This document shows positions 36,901-48,900 of a stretch of DNA of 64,000 nt, piece after piece. The position numbers and the translations under genes are program-made. Source of the DNA: Taenia hydatigena (lineage: Eukaryota; Platyhelminthes; Cestoda; Cyclophyllidea; Taeniidae); the NCBI GenBank assembly GCA_036345935.2, contig JADWOT020000009.1, positions 15,123,556-15,187,555 of the forward strand, read 5' to 3'. Under the pieces are notes generated by a model. That model had not been told where the DNA came from, made no database searches, and worked only from the letters and a program-made list of their open reading frames with translations. How positions within the stretch are numbered: the first letter of the stretch is position 1; each line of letters opens with the position of its first letter.

Positions 36901-39900
36901 GCAGACAGTCAATAGGGGGCATCACGGTAACAACAATAGAGGAAAATAGGGTAACTTTCATTCCAATGTCAATGACCTCTCGAACGGGGTCTTTGAAATG
37001 GCTTTTTTACCGTTGGCAGGAGATGGCCTACTTCCATGCGTTAAATTACCTGTGCAATTGATGCTCAATTAGCCAGCCTCGTGGTACCGCGTGGCCGAGG
37101 CAGTTTGTGCGGTCTTTGACCATACCCCACTAGTAATGACCTGTCGTGACTCGTGTGGATTTGCGAAATGCAGGTCGTTTTCATGTGCTGAGCTACAAGG
37201 CATTGACATGCGGCAATCAGCCTTAGCTCGATGCTCGACTGTATTTACTACAACCAGCCTCTCACTATGCATCCTCATTCGTAGAAATGCCGATTTAGTC
37301 TAACCCATGAGATTCCAGCTCGCCGATTTCGCGAACCAAGCATAACCTGGTTTCAGAACTGGAGAGGAACTCGGTTCATCCCAGAGATGCAGCACATCAA
37401 GGAGGGATTGAGCAGCTTGTGATGAGCGCGGAAACGGTTAGCTTGTTTCTGCAGCAGAAAGTGGGAAGGTAAACTCGTCATTGGAGGCTCCAAAGTCACC
37501 TAGGACGAGAAAAAGGCTTTTGCGTTGTAACACTCCTCAAGAGAAGAGACACCATTAAAGTGCTGAGATGTCGCTAACCGTTTAAACATTTCCAAGTCCG
37601 TGTCATCCCATCTCTGGAAGACTGCTTTTATGTTCTACTGTAAACTGCAGACGGAAAGGTCCACGATTTGAACACTAAGCCACTATGTGCAATTCCTCTT
37701 TGCTTGAAACGATGCAACAACCTGATGTGCAAAAACGCCTTCAGACTAACATCTACGCCAAACTTATCTTGTAAAACGCACTGCAGGGAAGGAAATGCCT
37801 CCTTACTGACTCCTCTGAGAGGAAATCATGAATGCTGAATAGGAGAGAAATAGGCTCCAACCCTACTCTGTCAAAACGACTGAAAGCAAAAACTAGCACC
37901 TCTAAGCCTGATTGTTAGAAGATTCATTCTCTTTGCGTGCATTCCTTCTATGACATCGCGACAAGTGGAAATCGCCATCTTGGATGGCAGAGCATTTACA
38001 AAAATGGGGATTGGCAACGTTGTGTCTCGTTCGTCGGAGGAGCTTATGCACTACAACGGTGTATGCTTCAACGAAGGTTTGAAAAAGCTCCAACGAAACG
38101 ACTTAGCACCGTTGTGTAGGAGGAGAACCTGGTTACAGGCTCCCTTGTTCATTTTTATGGTCCACTTGACTGTAGTTAATATGCTCTCCTGCATGAAACC
38201 AGTAGGAGGGAACTCCGGTCGGTGGATTGCTAACAAGTAATGCCTAGGCATTTTGTCCGCATGTCATGATAACAAGGAGAAGACATGAAGGAATGAGAAG
38301 AATTTCTCACTCTTATTCTCTCAAGGTAGCGCATAGTCCTACGCCTACTCGTGTAAGGATTTTCCACTCTAGTTGATTTAAGTTGGGGAATATCGCCTCA
38401 TTGTTGCCCTCGCCATTCTTCTTTTTTCTATTCTCCAAGTTATTAATTAACTCTTCATCCATTATGCAGTAATGGGGCGAGGTGGACTGGTGAGGCTAAT
38501 TAAAGACGTTGGGCAGATTTTTCACCTTCGTGAACAAAAGGCGCTACAAAATTCGAATCCATAATCTTGTGCATTGTTGAGAGAGGGTTATGGAGCATAA
38601 TTTTGCTTCCCTTAAGAGGATTATGCTAGAAAGGCTCCTCAAGGTGGATTTTACGCTTGTTCGCTGCCCTCCCTGTGGAATTGTGCATGTAGCCTCACAG
38701 ACACGGTAAACAATGAAGTCGCACATTTGGCACTTGCTTACCCTGTGATTCATGATTGACAGTGTTTCTGACACACATGCACACATTGCTTGTTCTTAAT
38801 TTCACAAGCGCTACCCATGGAGTCTACTTACCCTTATACTAAGCAGCGTTAGGCTTCAACCATATCCCCCCTTAAAATCAGTATTGCTGGTGGTGACAGA
38901 ACGTTCCCATTCGCATTTTTCCCTCAAGCTCCTTTGATAGAGGCGGGTACGTGAACCGTTGATTTCTTTGTGCCGAATTTGTTTTGCTGTGCTAGTTTGT
39001 TGCTTCACTCCGGTGCTGTCAATTATGTCTTGTCATTAACACACACTCACTCAAAAATGCCAGCCTGTTTAAATGCGTTGGTACTGTTCGTTCTTAGAAT
39101 GAGTTTCGAGTGCTTTATTATTGCCTGAGCAGCCATTTTTTTTCCAACCTTTCAGTGCTATTCCAAATGACTTGGATCTGCAATACATTACCTCACGGAT
39201 AGCGGGTAAGAGATTTTGCATTTACTCAGTTGTGTTGTAAATTAGCAATAGTCTGGACAAAGTTGTGACAAGTAGGCCTACTCAAAACTGTTGCGTGTCT
39301 CCACGTGTCCAAAAGATTGATGTCTCGCCGAGACAGCAGGCATATTTTGGAGGCATTGATTGTCTTGTTATGAACGTGATCTCCGGGATGCTTTCTGATG
39401 ACTCTCATGCGTCGGCAATCATGGCAGTAAAGACGAAGGAAGTCCTAGTAGTAAGGTGGAATATGCATTGGCAACGTGTAGATGAGCTGAGGGGCTACTA
39501 GCATGACCCGCAGGCCATGCACAAGGAAAGGGCCTCAAGCGTTTGCAAAACCAAAACTGGGGCTAAATGAATGCAAAAAGCATTACGCAGCTTCCTCCCT
39601 TCTCCTTCTTTTGGGCGTCATCTTGGCATTCCCTTTGTTGCGCCTCGGTTATCACAACAGTGCCGTAAGATGCACACTGACGAGGCACCTGCGCCAGCCA
39701 TCAGGTTTGTGTTCAACTGAGACACAAAGTCACTGATTTCTCCATGGCAGCTTTACTGGATCCGGGTTTTTCCCTGTTCGGGAAATGCATTGGTGGAGGT
39801 GGGAATGTGGTGATCATCTATGCAAACCTCCAGTCGTAAGCAGAAAAGGATTTCCTTCAGTGTTGCTTGGCTATATCTATCTGCATTCTGCCGAGCTGGT

Positions 39901-42900
39901 AGAGAGGTGGAGGAAGCATCGCGTGTCCACATCATTGGCATTTTCATAAGCCGTTGCGGACTTGTCCAGATGGTTCGCGACTAGCGTTGCTTCATTTGCC
40001 TTTCCTTCACCAGGGTAGTTGCCTTTTGGGATTGGGTTCGGTTGCTGTAGCTACCGATGTTGCCCTCCGAGTTTCCCCAAGGTCGTAAAAGTTCATGGCC
40101 TGGCCGGTGAAGGTACAAAATCCGAGTCTTAAGTTTCCGCAAAACGAAACTGAAGAGTTAAACAACTAATCAAAGTACTACAGTTAGTCTCTCACCTTTG
40201 CTCACTCTCTTATTTGGCTGCGATCACACTTGACACCATTTCGGGTGTGGTCAAACACCTATAGTTAAACGTCGTTCATTTACTATGGGTACGCAAAACT
40301 AGGATGGCTTAGACTCAAGTCGTCTCTAATACCTAGTCGCCAGACTCGTACACGCTCATCGTGCTTCCCATCGGTCAATGAAGGCCTCTACCCTGAAGTC
40401 TTGATCTTTTGGAGATCTGGTTGGGAGTCTAATAGGATCCGGGCCGCTCGCTCACAAATCATTTAGCTTTATTTCTTATCAATTCTTGAGTTCTCAATCC
40501 CTTACTTATTGCCTTTCTACACTGATGAAGTGCTGCTTAGTCATCAAACCGAGTTAAGCATTCCTTCAGCATGGGGGAACTTCAATTTTTACCTAATTGA
40601 AGTCTCTCACACCAGCTGGAGATACTAGCATTACGGATGGCGCGAGCAGAGCTCCATACCATCAATGCGATACTGGATCCATAGGAACCCGAAAAGACCC
40701 TCAAGTCGGCGTACTTAAAAAACATATCGTCATAACACAGGAGGAAGTTCGTGAAGAACTCTTGCTTTACTCAGTCCATTTCGCCTTCTAGGCACTGCAC
40801 CACCCGTTGAATCTGCCATTCCCCGTCTTGAGGGGTTTTAACGCCGACTCTTGCCCTTCTTCAATGTTAATCGGCACATTTGTTTACTTCTGTAACCTTT
40901 CACCTTCCAGTAATGTCCTACCCCGCCGAAAGTGGTCTTGAAGCCGTTGTCGGTTCCCGCAACTCCATGGAAGAGGCCCAATCCTACCTGGACCGTCACC
41001 ACCCCAATAGCTACGCCGTCTACAACCTCAGCTCCCGAGCTTATCGCTTCTCACAGTGGTTTGGCGGCCGTGTCTCCTTCCGCCCCTTTGAGTCCAACCG
41101 TGCGCCAACGCTGTGGTCCCTTGTCGAGTTGTGCCAAAACGCGCGCCTCTGGTTGTCGCAGAAACCGGACAATGTGTGTGTCATCCACTGCACTGATGGA
41201 CGACAGCTGTCAGCAGTGTTGGTTTGCTGCCTCCTCTGCTTCTGTCGTGTATTCACGGAGGCGTCTACAGCGCTGAAGTTCTTTGCCTCTAAGCGGGGAC
41301 CTGTGAGACTTACGCCGGCTCAAATACGGTGAGTCTGACAAGTCGTTAGCTGTCACGTCTTTGGGTGGCAGTTTAAATTATCATTTTGATTACTTAGATG
41401 TCAAAAAAGGGGATACACAATTTTCGAGGGTCATTGCCCAATTATTTGGTCATTTTTTAGCTACATCGACTACGTGGCAAGGCTTGTGTCCGTACCGCCC
41501 CAAGTTCCGCACAATCATCCAATTGAATTAATAAGCATAATCATCGCCCCCATCCCATCGTTTAATCGACTCAAGTAAGTTGCAGCTTCCCCTGAAGGTT
41601 CGGCGAAGTTTTCTCTCCGTAGCATGGAAGTTTTCGTGATAACCTTGGGGAACCATATCTTTTTAAAGTGACTTGGTTTGCTCAGTCTAGGTCTTGGGAA
41701 TCTCCCTTTCCGATAGCCTTTTTCTTCAGACTTGAAGGCACGTAGTCTTTCTGAGTCAAAGTAGTGTCTTAAGGGCAGGAGGCGGGTAGTGGATTATTGG
41801 GGACAACCAAGGGTATGTTCGTCTAACTTCAGAAGCTGCTTCTCGTCCGAAGTCATTTGAAGACGCTTGTAGCCGATTTTTATCTGTAAGTGCATGCAGA
41901 CGGGACCCATTGACTTGGCAGCGCTCACTTTTCATCGTCCAGGTTGTTCAGCGGCTCCTTATAATTATCGCTTCTTCATGATCAAGAGGAGAGGCACTTT
42001 CTCCCCCCTCCCCCCCCACCTCGTTGAGTGAATCACCATCATAATTGAGTGATTTATGTCAGCCATGCCCTACCAGCATGCTGCTCTGCCACCACACCGC
42101 GCCTTCCCCGAAGGCTATAAAGTGGCCGATTTGAAGAGGTTTAATTTTTGCTTCATCGCTGGAATAATTTACACTTGATTCGTAAACTAGATAATGTAAA
42201 ACGCGTTCATCAGGTTTAACCGACGTTTTATGCAATGCGGGTGTACAACAAAAGGCGAGTGGTACCTGATGGCTTTACTCCCTAGCATATTGTGAACTTT
42301 CAGAGATTCAGGAAACATCCATCTTGTCTTGCTTCTTCCCTCGTCAATTAGGGTGAGATGGTCATAGTGTCTCTAAAGACTTATTACTGATACTTAGAAT
42401 GGCAAAATATGCGTTACTGACGTATGGTAGAGCTTGTGGCTATGCGCATGACCCGGAGGCCAGGTTGCGTCGGGAAGTTGCAATGCCAGATCTCCTAAGT
42501 GGCTCGTCACCAAAACTGAGGGTTAAACAACAAGGTATTATGTAGCCCCTCTCTGTTTGCAAGCCTTGTCTCCGGCGCTGTAAGAGAAAAAGCCAACCTT
42601 GTCAGTCACCGACTTTCCATGTAACTGAGGCGATAGTTGACTCCAAAGTCCCTGGTGTGCCTTGACACTTCGACTTGACCCGGAGTTATCTCTCCTATGG
42701 AAACCGTATCGGGGGGAACAAGATTTTGCGTCCATTCCTCCTTGACACTTTGTTTTTACTTTGGGACCGCCCAGCCATGTCTTTTTGGGTTCCGTCTAGC
42801 TGGCAGAGAGGTGGATAGCGTATCTTCACTACGGATACCGCAGACAGCTCCGTAGTGAACTCCTCTAGATGGTATGAGCTTGGTGTCGTTTCAGTTGTTG

Positions 42901-45900
42901 ATGACATTCCCGCAGAATGCAGAACTGGGAGGGGGATAATTGTTGAAGATAGGCGTCATTTCCAGCCCTTCTGTCAGGAATCGTCGCATATTCTCCCGTC
43001 GGCATCTTTTTCACTTCTTCGGACTCGAAAAGGTCGATCACTTAGCAGCAGTAATTTGGATGGCCACCCTTTGAGATCGAGTTCACTTTTCGCTGCCAAG
43101 TATGAAACTCTCTGGAGCTTCTACCAAGCCGAGTGAAGACGATGTTGTATTGTCGACTCGCGGAAGGTCTCAGAAGCTACTGGCATGGCCTGGAGATCCG
43201 GTGGAGGAATAATCGTAGGAGCTGGGAATAAACTGTTTCCAAAGCCGAGAGTTATGCGAACAACTAAAGCATTACAATAGAATAAAAATGTTTTCGTGAA
43301 TGCATCCCGCAATGTATAGTTTCATACGGCTTTGTAAATGCCATTCTGACTTTCATTTCAGGCATCTTTCGATATCAGCCATTATATTGCGCCGCTGTAG
43401 TAGCGTTTGCTGTCCTAATTTCTATTTTTTGCCCAGAAAGTAGCCAGATTTAGTAATGTTCCCCTCCTTCTCTCTCCTTTTCTCATAGCCCAATCCTTTT
43501 TGGACAGATTTCTATCCAACAAAGTGGGTGTCCAGGGCCATCGTAGGTAATCATCTGAACATCCAGCAATGCGATACGCGTGTTTCTTTTAAGGCCCAAT
43601 TCTTCTCCTTCAAAGAATGCGCTTTGCTAAACAACACTTTTCTACCCTGTTTGTTTTGCAGAAATGGTTGTCGCCCCTATGTCGATGTTTACCAGAGCAA
43701 CAAGAAGGTCTTTTCTTCACTGGCCGAGTATGAGTCTTTGCGGTGAGTTACTGTCCTTATCGGCAGTTGTCGGTTTTTTTAATGCTCCTACGCATTGGGG
43801 AGGCATTAAGCGTTCGGTTAAATGCTGTACCCTCTGGTTGTCAAAACTCTCACACAGCATCCAAGTACTGTGAGCTCACTCGCCTTGGCCTAACTTCAGA
43901 TCGTGCTTAAGTTCGGACATCACAAATTGGAACGAAATTATCGCCTAGTAGTGCTTCCGCTCAACCTTACTTGTGCCGCATCCCGGCTGCTTCATCAAGG
44001 CCTGCCACGAATGCCGATTAAGCTAGAACTTTTGAGTTGACATCAAAGAACCTGTCTAAGAAGCCTAAATTGGGTTTATTTGTTAAAGGGTTTTCCTGTT
44101 GCATTTATACCCTTGGCAAGATTTGTCAGTTCAGCTGAAGCTTTCTACACCGGCTCGCCTGTGGCTGAGCACCGGCATACTGTGTTGGTCTCACCAATGT
44201 ACCCTTCACGAAGCCTTTCGTGGAGTTCTTGACTTCTTTTATCACCATCATCGCTTTTGTATCCACGGCTGATCCATGATGGAGTCCTTTCGTAAAATCG
44301 TGAAGCCAAAAGTTCTACTTTGACCTGATAAACCAGTTGAATACTCGGAGAAGATGATCATCAAATGTGTCAGATCTGTCTCGCGCATGACTGTCTCATT
44401 TGTAACCAGGGTTAAAGACACCAGTTGAAGCCTTGTTTGCTCAGATTTCCTGATGGAAAATTGACCGTGCAAGCAGTGATTATGCCAATATTATAAGAGA
44501 GGATTGTTATCCAGTCGGTTCTCTCGCTAGCACACCATTGGCTGCCGTTTTGAATCCACCCTCAATTTTTCACTTGGCTGGCTGGCTGGCTCATTTGCAA
44601 TCAAAATGCAAATTCTTACTCGGAATGGAATTTCTCTCCCATTTCCCAGCTGTTCCTCGAAGACAAATGGGGCCATGCTCTCTCTTCTGCCGGTGAGTTT
44701 ACGTGAGATTACGAGGAAGGGTCAACAGCGGTAATTGTTGACCGTCAAACACGCCTTCAATGCTGACATGGAACATCCAATATTCACTCCTACCTCACAC
44801 ATGGTCTGAAGGGGATGTGTCCATCGGCTTTCAGACTGTTCACATTTATCTCAGCTCCTGGTAAAAAACTTTTTAAAATACAAACCCAAACGCTGTGAGG
44901 TGTCCTTTGGGTGTTTGCGTTTTTGGCTTTTTGGAAGAGAAAGTACTACGGTTCCTGAATGCTCCATCACTGATTCCCATAGAGGTTGGCCAACTGATAC
45001 CTTGACCGCAGCCCTGTCGTCTCCCTGTTCAACTTGAAACTCATCAAACCATCGGATCTATTTGCCCCACCTTGGCGCCGCTAAACAATCCATTTGCCGG
45101 CATTAATCGGTTGTTTGCATCGGTCTCGGAGGGACTTGCCCATTCTAACCTCGAGATGCGACTTACCCAATGTAGTCAAATACATGGTGGTAATTACGTC
45201 GATCAGAGATTGACGCCAAATTTGCGGAGTCCGTAGTCTATCTCGTCAACAGCACTGTCCTGCTCGTCTTCAAGTTGAGGTCGAAGTTGATGGCGACTAA
45301 GTGATTGTCGTACTTTAATCATCCTCACCGGTTGATTCAATGTCCTTTCAGCACCTATGAGTTCGAGGATCGCAAATTTGAGATAATCTTCAACGGCCTC
45401 TCTGTCTACGGGGATGTTACAATCATTGTTTACCACGCTCGTTCCTTTTTCGCGGGAAAAGGGAAGGTTGGTTTTTTTCCTCCTCTTTTTCGTCTGATTA
45501 TGAAAGGACATTACTTTAACTGGCTAGTTCTAGTTCTGTATGACTTTTTTTGGTCCAGTAGATGGTTTATAACTGGTCGTGCTTGGCTTTCTTGCGAGTA
45601 CACCTTCATAGCGCAACCTGTTTCACCTTGTATGGATAACGTGATGAGTTGACGCCTTGTTCACTGGGATAAATACTTCTTTTAGAAGTTGGGCTTTAAA
45701 ATTTAGATGCTATACTACACAACTTTGCCCAACCTCTTTCCTCTCTCAAATTGGCCTCTTATACCTATTTCATTCTACTTTTCTTTGACAATGATTTAAC
45801 TTCCTTAGTACTTTGGGCTAGCGCTTGACTTGAATGCTTTGTGATAAATAGCCGTTTCGAGTTTTCAGCGAGGGGCTTTGTGTGTCCCCCTCTGAGTGCT

Positions 45901-48900
45901 ATGCCTCTGTTTGCAGGCCGCGTCGGTCAAGATATGCCAAATACAATTTCACACCGGGTTCATTAATCGTGATGCTGAAAAGGTCACCTTCATGAAGTGA
46001 GTTTCCAATTGTTCAAGTCCTTCTCCATTTTCCGATTTTTTAGGATATTTCTCTATCTGTTTGCCTAGATCACTTGTGCTAGTCTACTTATTTGTAATGA
46101 GTAGATTCGTTGTCTGCTAAACGTAACTCTTCCAGTCGATGCTAAAAATAGTCGAGAAATGTCTGAGACTGTCAACGATTTGTCTTGTTAGCAAGGCTTT
46201 TTTATCTTGACTACCAGTCAAACGGAGCTTTTAGACCTAGAGTGATGAGGGGGCTTGACGAAGTACTGACTTAGGAATGCGGGGGCTAGTGCCAAATTTA
46301 TACCTTCGGCTTGTATCAACATGTCGGTGGGTGACATGAGCTTGCTCATTTGCCTTTGTCTGCATTTGCACCCAGCGCGCGGATAGAGAAGTTGTTTGCG
46401 CTGAGTGGCCTAAAAAAAGATTGGACGCACTCAGGGTGAAGGGGAATTACTAGGAGGCTGGCGCTCTAAGCCTAGGGCGTTGAATTCTCCTCAGATGTCT
46501 TTTTGCATTTTGTCAAGGCACAAAATCCGTGCACCAAGAAAAGCAATATTTAAATCTTCTTAACATATTTTATGTATTGAGATAATCACCACTATAATCT
46601 GCGGAGAGACTGTCTCCAGGTGCGCAGAGCTACCATTGTCTTCTGGTGGTGAGGTGGTGCGTGTCTTCGAGGTGTGGATGGGTAATTAATGAATTATTTG
46701 GGGGATAGTCAAAGATATGTTCACCGGTATACAATCCTTCCTCAGCGATGCCTTTCAAGACACTTAGGGCATAAGTAATGAAACAATAACCTAGGGCACA
46801 GTGAAGAATACTGTATACTCAGGCCGACATAGGCACACACTTTAAAAGCCTACAAGAGTCATGGCGAGTCGTTGTCGTGGCCTACGTCGAAGGCTACACG
46901 ATCTCTTTTGATCCGATAGTAAGCATTCCATTCAAGCCCTGGGAACAGCACCACAAACTATGAACACGCTCTTGATATTTTTCGTTTTAGTAAGAGATTA
47001 TCTAGCCTCCAAACTGCCATTAACTAGGCATAGCCCAACCTATTCAAGCTTTGCTCCGAAATGATTGTTGAGCCAGGGGTTAGGGCTGAAGGGTCATTTT
47101 GCGGTTGGAGTACAATCTCAAAGGAACTTTCAGAACGGGCTGCACGAAACTGCCCGTATGTATAGCGCTGGAGGAGCCGTTGACATGGTCCAGAAGTATA
47201 AGGATGGAGCCTTAAGTGTCCGCTGAATCAAAACGAAGGGTTAAACTATTGTAATACTTGACCTATACACGACAAATTCCTTCATCCTTTACTCAAGCTC
47301 TATTATATAAGTGGTGTGCTAGGTGGGTGCAATTGTACCCCGCGTGCCAGAGGCTTTCTGTTGTTACTTACCATTTCACTTCATACGGCTTTTCCGTAGA
47401 TCGGAATTGGACCACCTGCACTCATCCAACGCCAGCGCCCAAGGCATGGTTGGCATGTCCTCAACTAGTCGGTACGCCGAGAGTTTCCACACCGTGCTTC
47501 ACCTCTCCGTTTCACCCAACGAACGACCCCGGCAAGGCGCAGCCCTCGTCTTCCCCTGGGAGACCTTGCCTCCCGAGAGCTCACGGAAACCAATGCTTTG
47601 CTTCTCCGATGCCTTCGAGATGCGCTCCGTCATGTCACCGGCTGCGCTCAAGGCTGCTGGTAAGCGGATTTCAGTCCTACTGTCCTTCCAAAACCATGAT
47701 CAAGTTGGAGCCGGATAGTTAATATTTTGTTGCTACTTTAAGCCATTCCTTCATAGATGTTTCTCGACTTGTCCCATTTTCGCCGTTACGCAGAGTTTAA
47801 TATTGGGAGGGTTGCCATCGGTTTCATTAGTCACTGTCATCCATTCTTGGAGAAGAAATTTTCCGGTAGTGAAGTATGTGAACTAGCACCAGAATGAGGT
47901 CAGATTTGTTCTGCTTCCCCTGGGTGATCCAGTCTCGCTCTATTCATCTTAGTCTCGCCTTGAATCCACCGAGGTTTAATTATCACACCCTCAGGTTTGA
48001 GGATGAGAAGGATAACTACGCTGTCTTTTCATTTCGCCTGCTATCACTGATGTCGTTCAAAGATCTACTGCTCTGAAAGCCTGACCTTTTTCCAGAATTT
48101 GCTGTGGCGCAGAATCAGAGGTTGGAGAAGCTGTTCAAAATCGGTGTGAAGCAACTATCTATCGCTGATACTTCTTTCTGTTTTTTGGATCGAATCCTTT
48201 AACACTGCTACTGATTAGGCGTCAGAGTAGCCTCTGAAGCCATCATGGGGCACGCAGTCCTGAAAGCATCTTCACTTATAGGCTGTCAATACCCAGTATC
48301 GCTATTAAAAGAGTGCTTTGAGCAGCCATTTTCAAGTAGACATTCTAATTTATTGGTCTGCATGGTCGGGCATTTCCGGTGGATCACTTTGTTCCTTTAA
48401 TTCCCTCTGGAGTAATTACACCCGATACAATATCAATACATTTCATTAGGCACACGATACGTATGTGCGGATGCATAGAGAAGCCTGTAAGATATTTGAA
48501 AGTGTCCACTGAATCATGGAACCGTTGCAACGTCTTTCAATTCTGATCCCGACATTTATTTGCTACTGAAATACGTCAGTAGCATGCGCCTATTTGTTAC
48601 GTTTACAAACGCCTTGTATTGCAGGCTACTCACCAACAGGTCAGCCATTGCCACCTTCAGACAACTCTAGTCAACCACAAACGCCTCGGTCACCAGTGGC
48701 TACAGATAGAACCGGAGATAAGACACAACAAAAAGGCGAGTGTGCTACTCCTACTTCACCAAAACCCGCGTCAGCTGTGGATACGCTGATTGAAGGTTTG
48801 AGGATGAATCATCTCGGCAAAGATGAACCCGCGAACTCTAAAGCGGAGTTGAACCAGTCTTCTTCTCCGATTACTGCCTCAAGTGAACCCCAAGCAGCTT

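Larger units (their letters stand above)
39206..40910 (+). other. GAK intron 10 (1.7 kb) with dispersed-repeat copies
   Basis: The donor is GCGG|GTAAGA and the acceptor is TTCACCTTCCAG at 40910. It holds two successive copies of the degenerate repeat (about 39500-39650 and 39890-40180). No other gene was seen. Confidence 0.7.

Noticed and set aside
37085..37110. A-box-like CGTGGCCGAGG suggesting a tRNA-Ser/Leu
   Set aside because: No B box or stems follow within tRNA length.
44640..44700. Possible extra GAK exon (LFLEDKWGHALSS-like frame before a GTGAG)
   Set aside because: Exons 13 and 14 join in phase without it and match human GAK without a gap.
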